This document shows positions 45,783 through 54,771 of a stretch of DNA of 64,000 nt, one piece after another (the first letter of the stretch is position 1; the number at the start of each line of letters is the position of its first letter). The DNA comes from Muribaculaceae bacterium (GTDB lineage: Bacteria; Bacteroidota; Bacteroidia; Bacteroidales; Muribaculaceae), in contig JAHHQT010000001.1 of the NCBI GenBank assembly GCA_020026215.1, positions 12,980 to 76,979 of the forward strand, in the 5' to 3' direction. The translations under genes were made by a program, and so were the position numbers. The notes under the pieces were generated by a model. It had not been told where the DNA came from and made no database searches. It was given only the letters and a program-made list of their open reading frames with translations.

Positions 45783-46916
45783 ATGTCAGTAGAAATAAGG
45801 GTTATCCCTAAAACAAAAAAAGAACTCAAGAAGTTTGTGCAATTTGGTATTGACCTTTACAAGGGAAACGACTGCTTTGTACCACCATTGGTAATTGATG
45901 AGGTAAACACACTAAACCCAGCATTCAATCCGGCATTCGAACTTTGCGACGCCGAATATTTCATGGCTTTCCGCGACGGGAAACCTGTGGGTAGAATTGC
46001 AGCCATCATCCAACACCGTTCCAACGAGACTCACCACCAAAAAGCCGTACGTTTCGGTTTCGTGGATTTCATCGACGATTACGAAGTGAGCAAGGCTTTG
46101 TTTGATGCAGCCATCGCATGGGGTAAGGAAAAAGGCATGAACACTATAATTGGCCCGTTCGGATTCTGCGATATGGACCATGAAGGAATGTTGGTCGAAG
46201 GTTTTGACCGCATCGGAACAATGGCAACTATCTACAACTACCCTTACTATCCCCAACATTTGGAGAAGATGGGATTTGAGAAACGTGCCGACTGGGTGGA
46301 ATTCCGCATTAAAGTTCCAGATGCCATTCCTGAAAAGCACAAACGTATCAGCGAAATCGTTCAAAAGAAATACAACTTGCGAATCATCAAGTACAAGGAT
46401 TCCAAGAAAGCAGTAGCCGAAGTGGGCCGTCCATTGTTCGACCTTATCAACGAGGCTTACGCAGACTTGTTTGAATACACCAAGTTGTCGGACAACCAAA
46501 TTGACTATTACGTGAAATATTATATAGGTATGGTACGTTTGGACTTGTTGACAGTTATCAAAGACCAGGACGACAACCTTGTCGGTTTGGGTATCGCCAT
46601 TCCTGACTTGTCAAGAGCTTTGCAGAAGGCAAAAGGCAAGATATTGCCGTTCGGCTGGTATCACTTGATGCGTGCCATGTATTTCAACGTGACAGACACT
46701 GTTGATTTAATGTTGGTAGCCGTCAAGAAAGAATATCAGAACAAAGGTGTCAATGCCCTTTTGTTTACTGACTTGATTCCATATTTCCAAAAATACGGGT
46801 TCAAATATGCCGAAAGCAATCCGGAATTGGAATTGAACACCAAAGTTCAGTCTCAATGGCAATATTTCGAGACAGAACAACACAAACGCCGTCGTGCTTA
46901 CGGAAAAGACATTTAA
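45783..46916 (+). CDS. GNAT-like acyltransferase family protein
   Basis: 377 residues, no signal peptide. A C-terminal GNAT-type core is visible (LMLVAVKKEYQNKGVNALLF, acetyl-CoA loop QNKGVN), while the N-terminal half contains IGPFGFCDMDHEGMLVEGFD. The group is widespread in Bacteroidetes and of unknown substrate. The gene may be read through from the PCMD-like gene. Confidence 0.72.
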   Translation: MSVEIRVIPKTKKELKKFVQFGIDLYKGNDCFVPPLVIDEVNTLNPAFNPAFELCDAEYFMAFRDGKPVGRIAAIIQHRSNETHHQKAVRFGFVDFIDDYEVSKALFDAAIAWGKEKGMNTIIGPFGFCDMDHEGMLVEGFDRIGTMATIYNYPYYPQHLEKMGFEKRADWVEFRIKVPDAIPEKHKRISEIVQKKYNLRIIKYKDSKKAVAEVGRPLFDLINEAYADLFEYTKLSDNQIDYYVKYYIGMVRLDLLTVIKDQDDNLVGLGIAIPDLSRALQKAKGKILPFGWYHLMRAMYFNVTDTVDLMLVAVKKEYQNKGVNALLFTDLIPYFQKYGFKYAESNPELELNTKVQSQWQYFETEQHKRRRAYGKDI

Positions 46917-46940
46917 TTGATTCAAATCAATTAAAAATAC

Positions 46941-46976
46941 AGGCGATGTCGGGGAAATACGACATCGCCTTTTCTA
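46941..46976 (+). terminator. Terminator after the GNAT-like gene
   Basis: AGGCGATGTCG / CGACATCGCCT, then TTTCTATT. Confidence 0.85.
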
Positions 46977-47032
46977 TTATCATATTTGGGGATTGAAAAA
47001 GATTTATTAAGATCCTTAAAAAAAGTAAGATT

Positions 47033-47330
47033 ATGAAATTATTTCGGCTTCGGATTAGTATTCTTGATGCTTTGCGCAGGTTTTTCATTCTGCGGTGGTG
47101 ATGATGAACCTGACGGAGGAAACAGCCCGATTTACCTATGACGAAAAAGGAAAATTATCCAAAGCTACACACACTACGAAGAGACACTTGTCACCTACTT
47201 TACTAATTATTCATTTAAAGACTTGAATGAAGACGGCATAATTACGCCAAACGAAAAGGATGTGCGTGAAGATACAGGTTCAAACATTCATCAAAGTGCA
47301 AAATACACTTATACTTGGGGAAAGAAATAA
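47033..47330 (+). pseudogene. Decayed lipoprotein gene
   Basis: ATG AAA TTA at 47033 is followed, one base out of frame, by a lipoprotein signal (FGFGLVFLMLCAGFSFCGGD, then DEPDGG). After a stop and apparent internal deletion the fragment FTYDEKGKLSKA appears in another frame, and in a third frame HYEETLVTYFTNYSFKD, LNEDGIITPNEKDV and finally YTYTWGKK ending at the TAA at 47330. The pieces fit a YD-type Bacteroidales lipoprotein with at least three frame breaks. Together with the flanking terminators they fill the 467-base gap between 46917 and 47383. Confidence 0.7.
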
Positions 47331-47347
47331 CTGACAATAAACAATTT

Positions 47348-47387
47348 AGTGCGGGAGATATACAATATATCTCCCGCACTTTTTTAT
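47348..47387 (+). terminator. Strong bidirectional terminator
   Basis: 15-bp perfect stem AGTGCGGGAGATATA / TATATCTCCCGCACT with a 3-base loop and a T run; shared by the pseudogene and the convergent sigma operon. Confidence 0.85.
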
Positions 47388-47962
47388 TCTTTTGTAAGAT
47401 CTTCAATTTGTTGGATGGTCTCCTTGATGGCACGTTGTTTCTTGCGATAATAATATACCCCACAAACACTACCGAAGACACCACCGACAATACCACCCAC
47501 TATTGCACCTGAAACAAAATCGGAATTGCCCTGGGAATTCAATTCAATGGTCCACCATATATACCAAAGAATCAGAAAAGGGATACTGAAGAACAGCCAA
47601 CGTTGGTTATTGCGATGCAAACGGATGAGTCTGCGACTTGTTTCACACAAGTCTCCCGACATAAAATCTTTTTTGCGCAATCCCCTCCAATCGTAATGAG
47701 TCAGTATAATAGAAAGCAGAAAGAAAACCGCTGTGACCAATACAAACGTCAACGACATCTTTAATACAAAATAAAACAGAGCAAGGATAGGAAGTACCAA
47801 TAGAATTGTCCAGCGTTCGCGTCTGAAGCTTGAAATATTGGTGTTCATTGTCTTACGCAACAGTTGTTCGTTCAACAATTGTTCATTTTCCAATTTACGT
47901 TTCAACATATTCAGTTGGTCACGCATTTCCTGAAATTCCAAATTATCATTCAATTTTTCCAT
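47384..47962 (-). CDS. Membrane protein encoded with an ECF sigma factor
   Basis: 192 residues: an N-terminal coiled coil (MEKLNDNLEFQEMRDQLNML onward to about 45), then about four membrane helices and a glycine-zipper segment (GAIVGGIVGGVFGSVCG) near the C-terminus. It begins 6 bases after the sigma gene. Position suggests a regulator of the sigma factor (anti-sigma) or its main target, but it shows no known anti-sigma domain. Confidence 0.65.
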   Translation of the reverse strand: MEKLNDNLEFQEMRDQLNMLKRKLENEQLLNEQLLRKTMNTNISSFRRERWTILLVLPILALFYFVLKMSLTFVLVTAVFFLLSIILTHYDWRGLRKKDFMSGDLCETSRRLIRLHRNNQRWLFFSIPFLILWYIWWTIELNSQGNSDFVSGAIVGGIVGGVFGSVCGVYYYRKKQRAIKETIQQIEDLTKE

Positions 47963-47968
47963 AGTTGA

Positions 47969-48445
47969 CTAATCTTTACTGTTTGACATTTTCTTTAATT
48001 CTTCCTTGATGCGATAAAGGCGTACGGAAACATTCTTTGCCGTGATACCTACAATCTCACCAATCTCCTCATAGTTCACCCCTTCCAGCCACAACAGCAC
48101 AATGGCACGGTTAAATGGCTGTAGGGCATGAATCCGCCGATAGAGCATCTGGATTTGCTTGGTGTCTTCATCCCTATCTTCAAACAGGTTGATGTCAATG
48201 GAGAGTTGCTGCGTCGAATGGCTCTTTTTCTTCCGTTGCTGGGAAATGCAGGTGTTGAATGCCACTCTCCAAATCCAAGTAGAGACATTGCTCTTACCTT
48301 GAAAATTGGGAAATCCCTTCCACAGATTAATCAAGGTCTCCTGAAAGAGGTCGTTGATTTCATCGTTGTCGTTCGAGAACATATAACAAACCGTATATAT
48401 TGTATTGCTATAGGTCTTGACGACTTTCTCAAATTCTTTTTCCAT
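47969..48445 (-). CDS. ECF-type RNA polymerase sigma factor
   Basis: 158 residues. Region 2 (NDEINDLFQETLINLWKG, STWIWRVAFNTCI) and region 4 (FNRAIVLLWLEGVNYEEIGE, then ITAKNVSVRLYRIKEEL) are clear. No region 3. It starts at ATG 48445. The leader holds CCCGT-7-ACGGG inverted repeat at about 48476-48492. Targets are unknown. Confidence 0.9.
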   Translation of the reverse strand: MEKEFEKVVKTYSNTIYTVCYMFSNDNDEINDLFQETLINLWKGFPNFQGKSNVSTWIWRVAFNTCISQQRKKKSHSTQQLSIDINLFEDRDEDTKQIQMLYRRIHALQPFNRAIVLLWLEGVNYEEIGEIVGITAKNVSVRLYRIKEELKKMSNSKD

Positions 48446-48554
48446 AATAAAGTTCTAAGATTTTCTTCTTTTTTACCCGTTAGACGTACGGGCAACTCCA
48501 TTTACTACAAAGATTAGCAATTATTTTCAAAAAATTCATTTGGACACAAAAAAA

Positions 48555-48590
48555 GAACGGGGAGAAACATAATGTTTCTCCCCGTTCGCG
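48555..48590 (-). terminator. fabD terminator
   Basis: GAACGGGGAGAAACAT / ATGTTTCTCCCCGTTC, 16 bp, T run on the minus strand. Confidence 0.9.
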
Positions 48591-48614
48591 TATAATTATC
48601 AAACAATCTTCTGA

Positions 48615-49493
48615 TTATTGACGACCTGAAGTAGCAACTTCGCGGCTGATTTTGCGAATCAAACCTTGAAGAACTGCACCCGGGCCTAATTCTACGAATT
48701 CAACAGCACCGTCTTCGATCATCTTCTGAGTTAATTGAGTCCATTTTACTGGAGAAGTCAATTGAGCAATCAAGTTAGCCTTGATTTCTTCAGGATTAGT
48801 GTGAGGCAATGCATCTACGTTTTGGTAGATTGGGCAAACCGGAGTTTGGAATTGAGCAGCATTGATAGCAGCAGCCAATTCAGCGTGAGCAGGTTGCATC
48901 AATACAGAGTGGAATGCACCACCAACTTTCAATTTCAAAGCACGGCGAGCACCAGCGGCAAGCGCTTTTTCGCAAGCAGCGTCGATACCGGCTTCAACAC
49001 CTGAGATAACAATTTGTCCCGGGCAGTTGTAGTTAGCCGGAGCAACGATTTCATCTATAGAGTTACAAATATCTTCAACTTGTTCGTTAGTTAGACCAAG
49101 AACAGCAGCCATTGTAGAAGGTTGAGCTTCACATGCTTTTTGCATAGCCATTGCACGAGTAGCCACCAAACGCAAACCATCTTCGAAAGATAGTGCACCT
49201 GCTGCAACCAATGCAGAGAATTCACCAAGAGAGTGACCTGCGACCATATCAGGTTTGAATTCTTCACCCATTGTTTTGGCAAGGATTACAGAATGTAGGA
49301 AAATAGCAGGTTGTGTTACTTTGGTTTGGCGAAGGTCTTCTTCAGTTCCATTAAACATAAGGTCCGTAATGCGGAAACCTAAGATTTCATTTGCTTTTTC
49401 AAATAATTCTTTTGCTGTAGCGTTGTTGTCGTAAAGGTCTTTACCCATTCCGACAAATTGAGCTCCCTGACCGGGAAATACAAATGCTTTCAT
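48615..49493 (-). CDS. fabD: Malonyl-CoA:ACP transacylase
   Basis: 292 residues. FPGQGAQFVGMGKDLYD at the N-terminus and the nucleophile Ser88 in GHSLGEFSALVAAGAL. It loads malonyl groups onto ACP for fatty-acid synthesis. Here it stands alone, away from other fab genes. A TAAATTTG box is at 49527-49534 on the minus strand. Codons are strongly biased, suggesting high expression. Confidence 0.95.
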   Translation of the reverse strand: MKAFVFPGQGAQFVGMGKDLYDNNATAKELFEKANEILGFRITDLMFNGTEEDLRQTKVTQPAIFLHSVILAKTMGEEFKPDMVAGHSLGEFSALVAAGALSFEDGLRLVATRAMAMQKACEAQPSTMAAVLGLTNEQVEDICNSIDEIVAPANYNCPGQIVISGVEAGIDAACEKALAAGARRALKLKVGGAFHSVLMQPAHAELAAAINAAQFQTPVCPIYQNVDALPHTNPEEIKANLIAQLTSPVKWTQLTQKMIEDGAVEFVELGPGAVLQGLIRKISREVATSGRQ

Positions 49494-49649
49494 AAGCGTG
49501 TTCTAATTATTATTTTAAATCGGATGCAAATTTAAGAAAAATTTCTTTAATTAAACAAATTCTCCCTCAAATTTCTGACATTTAAGCATTAAAGGTCTTA
49601 AATTCATAGAAATAACAGCCAATTAGAACGACAAGACAAGTTTTTCAAC

Positions 49650-50873
49650 CTATTTCATCAAAGAATATTGATTCAGAAAATCCACCAGTTTTCGGGTATT
49701 TTCGTCCAAATCCTCCTCAACGCCATGAACCGTCACATAGTGACAGATATCCTTCAACAACACGACATCCTCTCCTGAAAAGTTCTTGTCTTCAACGGTC
49801 AAATTTCCTTCGGCATCAATCATACCCATTTTCTGTGCTTGCAGCGTCATGCGTTCGATTTGCGACTGCATACCTATATAATGGGCAAAATGCGGAGGTA
49901 TGACAGTAAACACCAAATACACCAAGAAAACGGAAATGAACATACGGCGGAACGGTACTTCTTTCTTCAACAGCATCCAAACGACATAGGAAGTTGCCAA
50001 AAGTCCACTGATGAGAAGAAACACTCGCGTTTCAGTAAAACGATATTGCTCAATTTCTTCAAACAGACTAATCCAGAAGCCAAACAGCAATGGGATTACT
50101 ATCATCGGGAAAGACTTGAAAATCTTGGTGAAGAAAGTCTTGCTGTAGTGCCCTATCGACAATTTGTAAATCATACCCAGCACGATTGCCAACAGAGTGA
50201 TTTCCATATAGCCATAGGAGTAGAAATTGTCCTTGACAATAAAGGAAAGCAACGCAATGTAGAGCACAACAGTTATGGATAAAGTCAGCGCAGGCAGGGC
50301 AAAATTGACCACATAGCCGAAAATCTTATGAAACGCTCCGCGTTCGGTTCGGTTTCTATACCAAAAGCAAACCAACAGGGTTTCGGCAAAAAGGAGCATC
50401 ATGACAACAGGAAAATAGTCAGTACCCTCTTTCAACGGATAGCCTGCCAAATCAAAGATATAGGAAGCTGCGGTATAGAATAGTGCAAGAGTCAGAAAAG
50501 CCAAGAATAGCATCTCGCCCTTTTCAAAGAAACGAGCCATGTATTCTTCCGGTTCTTTCGACTTGTGATGCGACAAGAACAAAAGCACCACCGACACCGA
50601 CACATATAATATAGAAACGATTTCACGCAAATAGTAGTTTTTGAGGTTAGCAACAACAAGCAGTATAATCAAGGTCAAAAGGAAATACAACGACCTGAAT
50701 TTGCCTGTAAACGTATTGCTCAACACATTGACCAACAAAATTACGATGGGAGCAAAAAGTACCAGAGAATCACCAAAGACAAATGGCGAGATAAGGGCTA
50801 TCAGCGTCTCCATCGGGTAACGCTTGAGTAATCCCTTAATGGTTTGTTTTAAAGACGATAATATTTTTTCCAT
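49650..50873 (-). CDS. DUF4153-type polytopic membrane protein
   Basis: 407 residues from ATG 50873 (MEKILSSLKQTIKGLLKRYP); the longer in-frame start at 50921 adds residues that look like untranslated leader. About ten hydrophobic helices occupy residues 35-345, with a soluble C-terminal tail. The family is uncharacterised. It lies downstream of the sensor kinase with a 93-base gap. Confidence 0.72.
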   Translation of the reverse strand: MEKILSSLKQTIKGLLKRYPMETLIALISPFVFGDSLVLFAPIVILLVNVLSNTFTGKFRSLYFLLTLIILLVVANLKNYYLREIVSILYVSVSVVLLFLSHHKSKEPEEYMARFFEKGEMLFLAFLTLALFYTAASYIFDLAGYPLKEGTDYFPVVMMLLFAETLLVCFWYRNRTERGAFHKIFGYVVNFALPALTLSITVVLYIALLSFIVKDNFYSYGYMEITLLAIVLGMIYKLSIGHYSKTFFTKIFKSFPMIVIPLLFGFWISLFEEIEQYRFTETRVFLLISGLLATSYVVWMLLKKEVPFRRMFISVFLVYLVFTVIPPHFAHYIGMQSQIERMTLQAQKMGMIDAEGNLTVEDKNFSGEDVVLLKDICHYVTVHGVEEDLDENTRKLVDFLNQYSLMK

Positions 50874-50966
50874 TGTATCAAGTTTGACATCATATAATAA
50901 ATATACCCATTTATACACCAATGGTTTAAACCACGGCGCAAAGCATTGTCAGAAACGGAGCATCCG

Positions 50967-52208
50967 CTATTCGTTGGTGATGATTGGCAATTCGATGCGG
51001 AATACTGTACCGACATTGATTTCAGAGGATTTCACAAATATTTTTCCTCCGTGATATTCCTCAATGATACGTTTTGCCAAAGTCAAGCCCAAGCCCCAAC
51101 CGCGTTTTTTTGTGGTGAATCCGGGATTGAACACGTTCTTGAAGTTTTTCTTCGACAGCCCCTTTCCGGAGTCTGCCACTTCGATATATGCTTTTTGATG
51201 ATCGTAGCCTACTGTCACGTCCAAATGTCCGCAACCGCGCATAGCGTCAACGGCATTTTTCGCCAAGTTCTCCATCACCCACTCAAACAACGGCAGACAC
51301 AATCTAACACCGCAATCGTTTTCGGGCAAATGAATATTCAATTCCACATTGGAAGAAATACGCGCACGCATATATTCCAACCCTTTGGTAACAGCCTCAC
51401 AGATATAAGCCAATTCCATTTCAGGTTTGGAACCTATTTTTGAAAAACGGTCGGCAATCATCGACAATCGTTTCACATCCTTGTTCATATCGTCAACAAT
51501 TTCCTTGTCCACTCCACTGGCATCGAGCATTTCCACCCATGCCATCAAAGAGGAGATAGGCGTTCCCAACTGGTGCGCCGTTTCTTTGGAAAGCCCTACC
51601 CACACCTTATTCTGTTCAGCTTTCTTGGTACTCATCACAGCAAAATACACGATGAGCACGAAGATGACCATCACCGCCAACTGAATGTTAGGGAAATAGG
51701 AAATACGTTTCAACAAGGTGGAATCTTCATAATAAAGATGTTGTTGGGTACTGGCATCAATATTTATGACAATGTGATTTTTGGTCTGTTTCAATGCCGC
51801 CAGCTTGTTTTCCAAAAACACACGGTTCTTTTCCGACAAATCATAAGGCGCAAGACTGTCTAATTCTTCCGGAAGTCTGAAGTTACGATATTGTAGAATA
51901 TTGTCGTTGTTGTCAATCAAAAGTACAGGAATATTGCGGTTTCCCTCAATGATATCAAGAAGGAAATCAAAGTCGTTGCCCGACATGGCGAATGCCATTT
52001 CTGCGCCCAAAGAATCTGTTGGCATAAAAACGGGAGCAGCCGCCAGTTGCTTAGTGGCATTGGCCCATATCTCCATACGTTCACGTTCCTGTTTCGACAG
52101 GTCGTCAACCAATTCTGTTGAGATATAAAGGAAGATGGACACAAAAATCAAAGAGACCAAAAGGAATGCCCATTTCCACAATCGTCGTTTATCATAAATA
52201 TTAGTCAT
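50967..52208 (-). CDS. Sensor histidine kinase, no adjacent response regulator
   Basis: 413 residues from ATG 52208. Two membrane helices (about 13-31 and 175-192) flank a 140-residue extracytoplasmic domain. The H-box is KETAHQLGTPISSLMAWVEM (His212), followed by N-box ENLAKNAVDAM, G1 DSGKG and G2 RGWGLGL. It can autophosphorylate; the partner regulator must be elsewhere. Start and end distances to neighbours are 17 bases (HAD gene upstream) and 93 bases. Confidence 0.92.
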   Translation of the reverse strand: MTNIYDKRRLWKWAFLLVSLIFVSIFLYISTELVDDLSKQERERMEIWANATKQLAAAPVFMPTDSLGAEMAFAMSGNDFDFLLDIIEGNRNIPVLLIDNNDNILQYRNFRLPEELDSLAPYDLSEKNRVFLENKLAALKQTKNHIVINIDASTQQHLYYEDSTLLKRISYFPNIQLAVMVIFVLIVYFAVMSTKKAEQNKVWVGLSKETAHQLGTPISSLMAWVEMLDASGVDKEIVDDMNKDVKRLSMIADRFSKIGSKPEMELAYICEAVTKGLEYMRARISSNVELNIHLPENDCGVRLCLPLFEWVMENLAKNAVDAMRGCGHLDVTVGYDHQKAYIEVADSGKGLSKKNFKNVFNPGFTTKKRGWGLGLTLAKRIIEEYHGGKIFVKSSEINVGTVFRIELPIITNE

Positions 52209-52225
52209 AGTCAAAAGTAATCATT

Positions 52226-53065
52226 TTATTTCTCTTGGGCACAAATATCCACATCTTTTTCCAACCAATGCGCCACACTGTCACTGTTATTGACACCGAT
52301 AATAACGTCAGCCACTTTCAGCACCTCGTCGGAAGCATTTTCGGGAGCGACAAACAAATCAGCTACCGCTTTCATCGACAAGTCGTTAGGACTGTCTCCA
52401 AATACCACCAAACGGTCTGCACCCACCTGTTTTTTTAAGTGTTCAACAGCAACTGCCTTCGAAACGCCTTCCGCCATCACTTCCAAGAAGCCGACTGAAT
52501 GGTCGTAAATATCACGATAATAAGTCATCGAGCAAGGCAATTTGCTCTTTGCCTCTTCGTAGGCCACACCCATTTCCTCATAATCACCCGTAGCAAACAT
52601 CAACATAGCGTGTTCCTTATCCTTTTCGGGAATTACATCGTCGAAAACAAATTCCTTAATCGGTGAATTGGCGCGTAATGCCACAAAATTGGATTCGTAG
52701 TCATCCATTTTAGGAGAATGATAGGAACGTATTTTCTTGTCGCAATAGGTATAGAAAAACGGTCGCAAGCCGTGGCGTTTACAAATGTCGGACAAACAGT
52801 TCACTTCTTCCTTACGCATATATTGCTGATTCACAAAGCCATTGTCCCAAAGCGTTGCTCCTGTCATCACAACATAAGGCAGATTGCTTCTAATGCTCTC
52901 CATCAACGGAACTACCGTTGCCGGGGTACGCGCTGTGGCAATCGAGAACATAACATTACGCTTTTCTATCAAGTGGTTGATGATATCGACCGATGTTTGA
53001 GAAATCACTGAATCACTATTCAGCAATGTACCGTCCAAATCAGAGACATAAAGAGTTTTTTTCAT
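52226..53065 (-). CDS. HAD-superfamily Cof-type phosphatase
   Basis: 279 residues from ATG 53065. Motif I is DLDGTLLNSD, motif II ATARTPATV, and the C-terminal motif IV is VVFGDSPNDLSMKAVADL, as in Cof-type sugar or pyridoxal phosphatases; the substrate is not predictable. The start codon is 4 bases from a -7 box, implying a leaderless transcript, which may continue into the sensor kinase 17 bases downstream. Confidence 0.85.
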   Translation of the reverse strand: MKKTLYVSDLDGTLLNSDSVISQTSVDIINHLIEKRNVMFSIATARTPATVVPLMESIRSNLPYVVMTGATLWDNGFVNQQYMRKEEVNCLSDICKRHGLRPFFYTYCDKKIRSYHSPKMDDYESNFVALRANSPIKEFVFDDVIPEKDKEHAMLMFATGDYEEMGVAYEEAKSKLPCSMTYYRDIYDHSVGFLEVMAEGVSKAVAVEHLKKQVGADRLVVFGDSPNDLSMKAVADLFVAPENASDEVLKVADVIIGVNNSDSVAHWLEKDVDICAQEK

Positions 53066-53069
53066 GCCA

Positions 53070-53077
53070 CAAAGATA
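53070..53077 (-). promoter_or_regulatory. -7 box of the HAD phosphatase gene
   Basis: TATCTTTG on the minus strand with only GGCA between it and the ATG. Confidence 0.55.
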
Positions 53078-53206
53078 ATCTTTATTACCTGAAAACGCCC
53101 TATACAAAGCCCGATAAATGCATTAAACCTCTGTATTTCGCGGTGTTCCATCATCAAATTTGATTTAAATATTCTTAAAATAATTGCAGTTAAAAGGTAA
53201 AATGCC

Positions 53207-53214
53207 TACCTTTG
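53207..53214 (+). promoter_or_regulatory. -7 box of metK
   Basis: TACCTTTG, with ATTG at 53183-53186 as an imperfect -33 (20 bases). It places the transcription start about 12 bases before the riboswitch helix. Confidence 0.6.
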
Positions 53215-53230
53215 CAAACTCAAAATACTA

Positions 53231-53290
53231 ACCCTGTGGAAAAATTTGGCTGCTTGCAACCACATAAAAAAATGCTAAAACTGCAAATCC
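53231..53290 (+). promoter_or_regulatory. SAM-II-type riboswitch in the metK leader
   Basis: P1 is TGTGG (53235-53239) / CCACA (53260-53264). The loop reads ATTTGGCTGCTTGCA and the region after P1 reads TAAAAAAATGCTAAAA, matching the SAM-II pattern (ATTT..CCG..TTGCA loop, then AAA.G.GCTAAA). GCTAAAACTG can also pair with CAGTTTAGC at 53312-53320, and TTTCC...GGAAA lies at the start codon, which would allow switching of translation. Low-level uncertainty remains because the consensus is recalled, not searched. Confidence 0.7.
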
Positions 53291-53347
53291 CGTTACAACT
53301 TATTCACGAGACAGTTTAGCTTTCCACTTTAAAACAAATTGGAAATA

Positions 53348-54637
53348 ATGAATTATTTATTCACATCTGAATCAGTTTCAGAAGGCCATCCTGACAAAGT
53401 GGCCGATCAAATCTCCGATGCTATCGTTGATAAACTAATCGCTTACGACCCAAATTCAAAAGTAGCTTGCGAAACATTGGTTACTACAGGTCAAGTAGTG
53501 ATTGCCGGAGAAGTAAAATCAGACGTTTATATCGACTTGATGGATACTACACGCCGTGTCATCAACGAAATCGGTTACAACAAAAGCGAGTACAAATTCG
53601 ATGGTGACTCTTGCGGTATCTTGAACGCTATCCACGAACAATCTGACGACATCAACCGTGGTGTTGAACGCGAAGTGGAAGAAGAACAAGGCGCAGGTGA
53701 CCAAGGAATGATGTTCGGTTTCGCTACTAACGAAACTGAAGACTATATGCCGTTGACACTTGACTTGGCACACAAAATCTTGATTGAATTGAGCAAGATC
53801 CGTCGTGAAGGCAAAGTAATGACTTATCTTCGCCCTGACTCAAAGAGCCAAGTAACAGTAGAGTACAACGAAAAGAACCAACCTGTAAGAATCCACACTA
53901 TCGTAGTCAGCACACAACACGATGACTTCGTTGCTCCTAAGGACAACACTAAAGAAGCCCAATTGGTGGCTGACAAGGAAATGCTTGACAAAATCTATGA
54001 TGATGTCAAGAACATCCTCCTTCCTCGTGTGATTGCCACATTGCCTCAACACATCCAAGATATGTTTGACAGCGAATTGAAATTACACGTCAATCCGACA
54101 GGAAAATTCGTTATCGGCGGTCCTAACGGTGATACAGGTTTGACAGGCCGTAAAATTATCGTAGATACTTACGGTGGTCGCGGCGCTCACGGTGGTGGTG
54201 CATTCTCAGGCAAAGATCCTTCAAAGGTGGACCGTTCAGGAGCATACGCAACTCGTCACATTGCCAAGAACATCGTAGCAGCAGGTGTAGCTGACGAAGC
54301 ATTGGTACAAGTGGCTTACGCTATCGGTGTTGCAGAACCTGTCAGCTTGTGTGTGAACACTAACGGCACAGCAAAAGTCAACATGACAGACGCTGAAATC
54401 TCTGAAAAAGTTTCAAAAATCTTCGACATGCGCCCTGCTGCCATCGAAAAACGCTTGAAACTTCGCACTCCTATCTATCAGGAAACTGCCGCTTACGGAC
54501 ACATGGGACGCAAGCCTCAAACCATCAAGAAAACATTCTACTCAAAATACAATGGCGACAAGACTATGGAAGTGGAATTGTTCACTTGGGAAAAATTGGA
54601 TTACGTGGACAAAGTGAAAGAAGCATTCGGCCTTTAA
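53348..54637 (+). CDS. metK: S-adenosylmethionine synthetase
   Basis: 429 residues from ATG 53348; the in-frame TTG at 53339 is not needed. [30 protein letters not shown] and the [10 protein letters not shown]-loop-like motif define the family. It makes SAM from methionine and ATP. The SAM-II-type element in its leader fits feedback repression by SAM. Confidence 0.97.
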   Translation: MNYLFTSESVSEGHPDKVADQISDAIVDKLIAYDPNSKVACETLVTTGQVVIAGEVKSDVYIDLMDTTRRVINEIGYNKSEYKFDGDSCGILNAIHEQSDDINRGVEREVEEEQGAGDQGMMFGFATNETEDYMPLTLDLAHKILIELSKIRREGKVMTYLRPDSKSQVTVEYNEKNQPVRIHTIVVSTQHDDFVAPKDNTKEAQLVADKEMLDKIYDDVKNILLPRVIATLPQHIQDMFDSELKLHVNPTGKFVIGGPNGDTGLTGRKIIVDTYGGRGAHGGGAFSGKDPSKVDRSGAYATRHIAKNIVAAGVADEALVQVAYAIGVAEPVSLCVNTNGTAKVNMTDAEISEKVSKIFDMRPAAIEKRLKLRTPIYQETAAYGHMGRKPQTIKKTFYSKYNGDKTMEVELFTWEKLDYVDKVKEAFGL

Positions 54638-54660
54638 TTCACATTAATCTCCTAACATAT

Positions 54661-54695
54661 AAAGAGTTCGACAAAGTTTGTCGAACTCTTTTTTA
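54661..54695 (+). terminator. metK terminator
   Basis: AAAGAGTTCGACA / TGTCGAACTCTTT, 4-base loop, T run. Confidence 0.9.
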
Positions 54696-54759
54696 TGGTT
54701 ATTTGAAGTTTAACTATACAAAAATTCTGCAAAACGGAATCGGTAATATCAAAAGTTTG

Positions 54760-54767
54760 TATCTTTG
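54760..54767 (+). promoter_or_regulatory. -7 box of the AspT/YidE-type gene
   Basis: TATCTTTG, 4 bases before the ATG at 54772. Confidence 0.6.
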
Positions 54768-54771
54768 CACC

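Noticed and set aside
54586..54771. N-terminal extension of the AspT-like protein
   Set aside because: It would begin inside metK and cross a terminator and a promoter; the ATG at 54772 opens directly into the first membrane helix.
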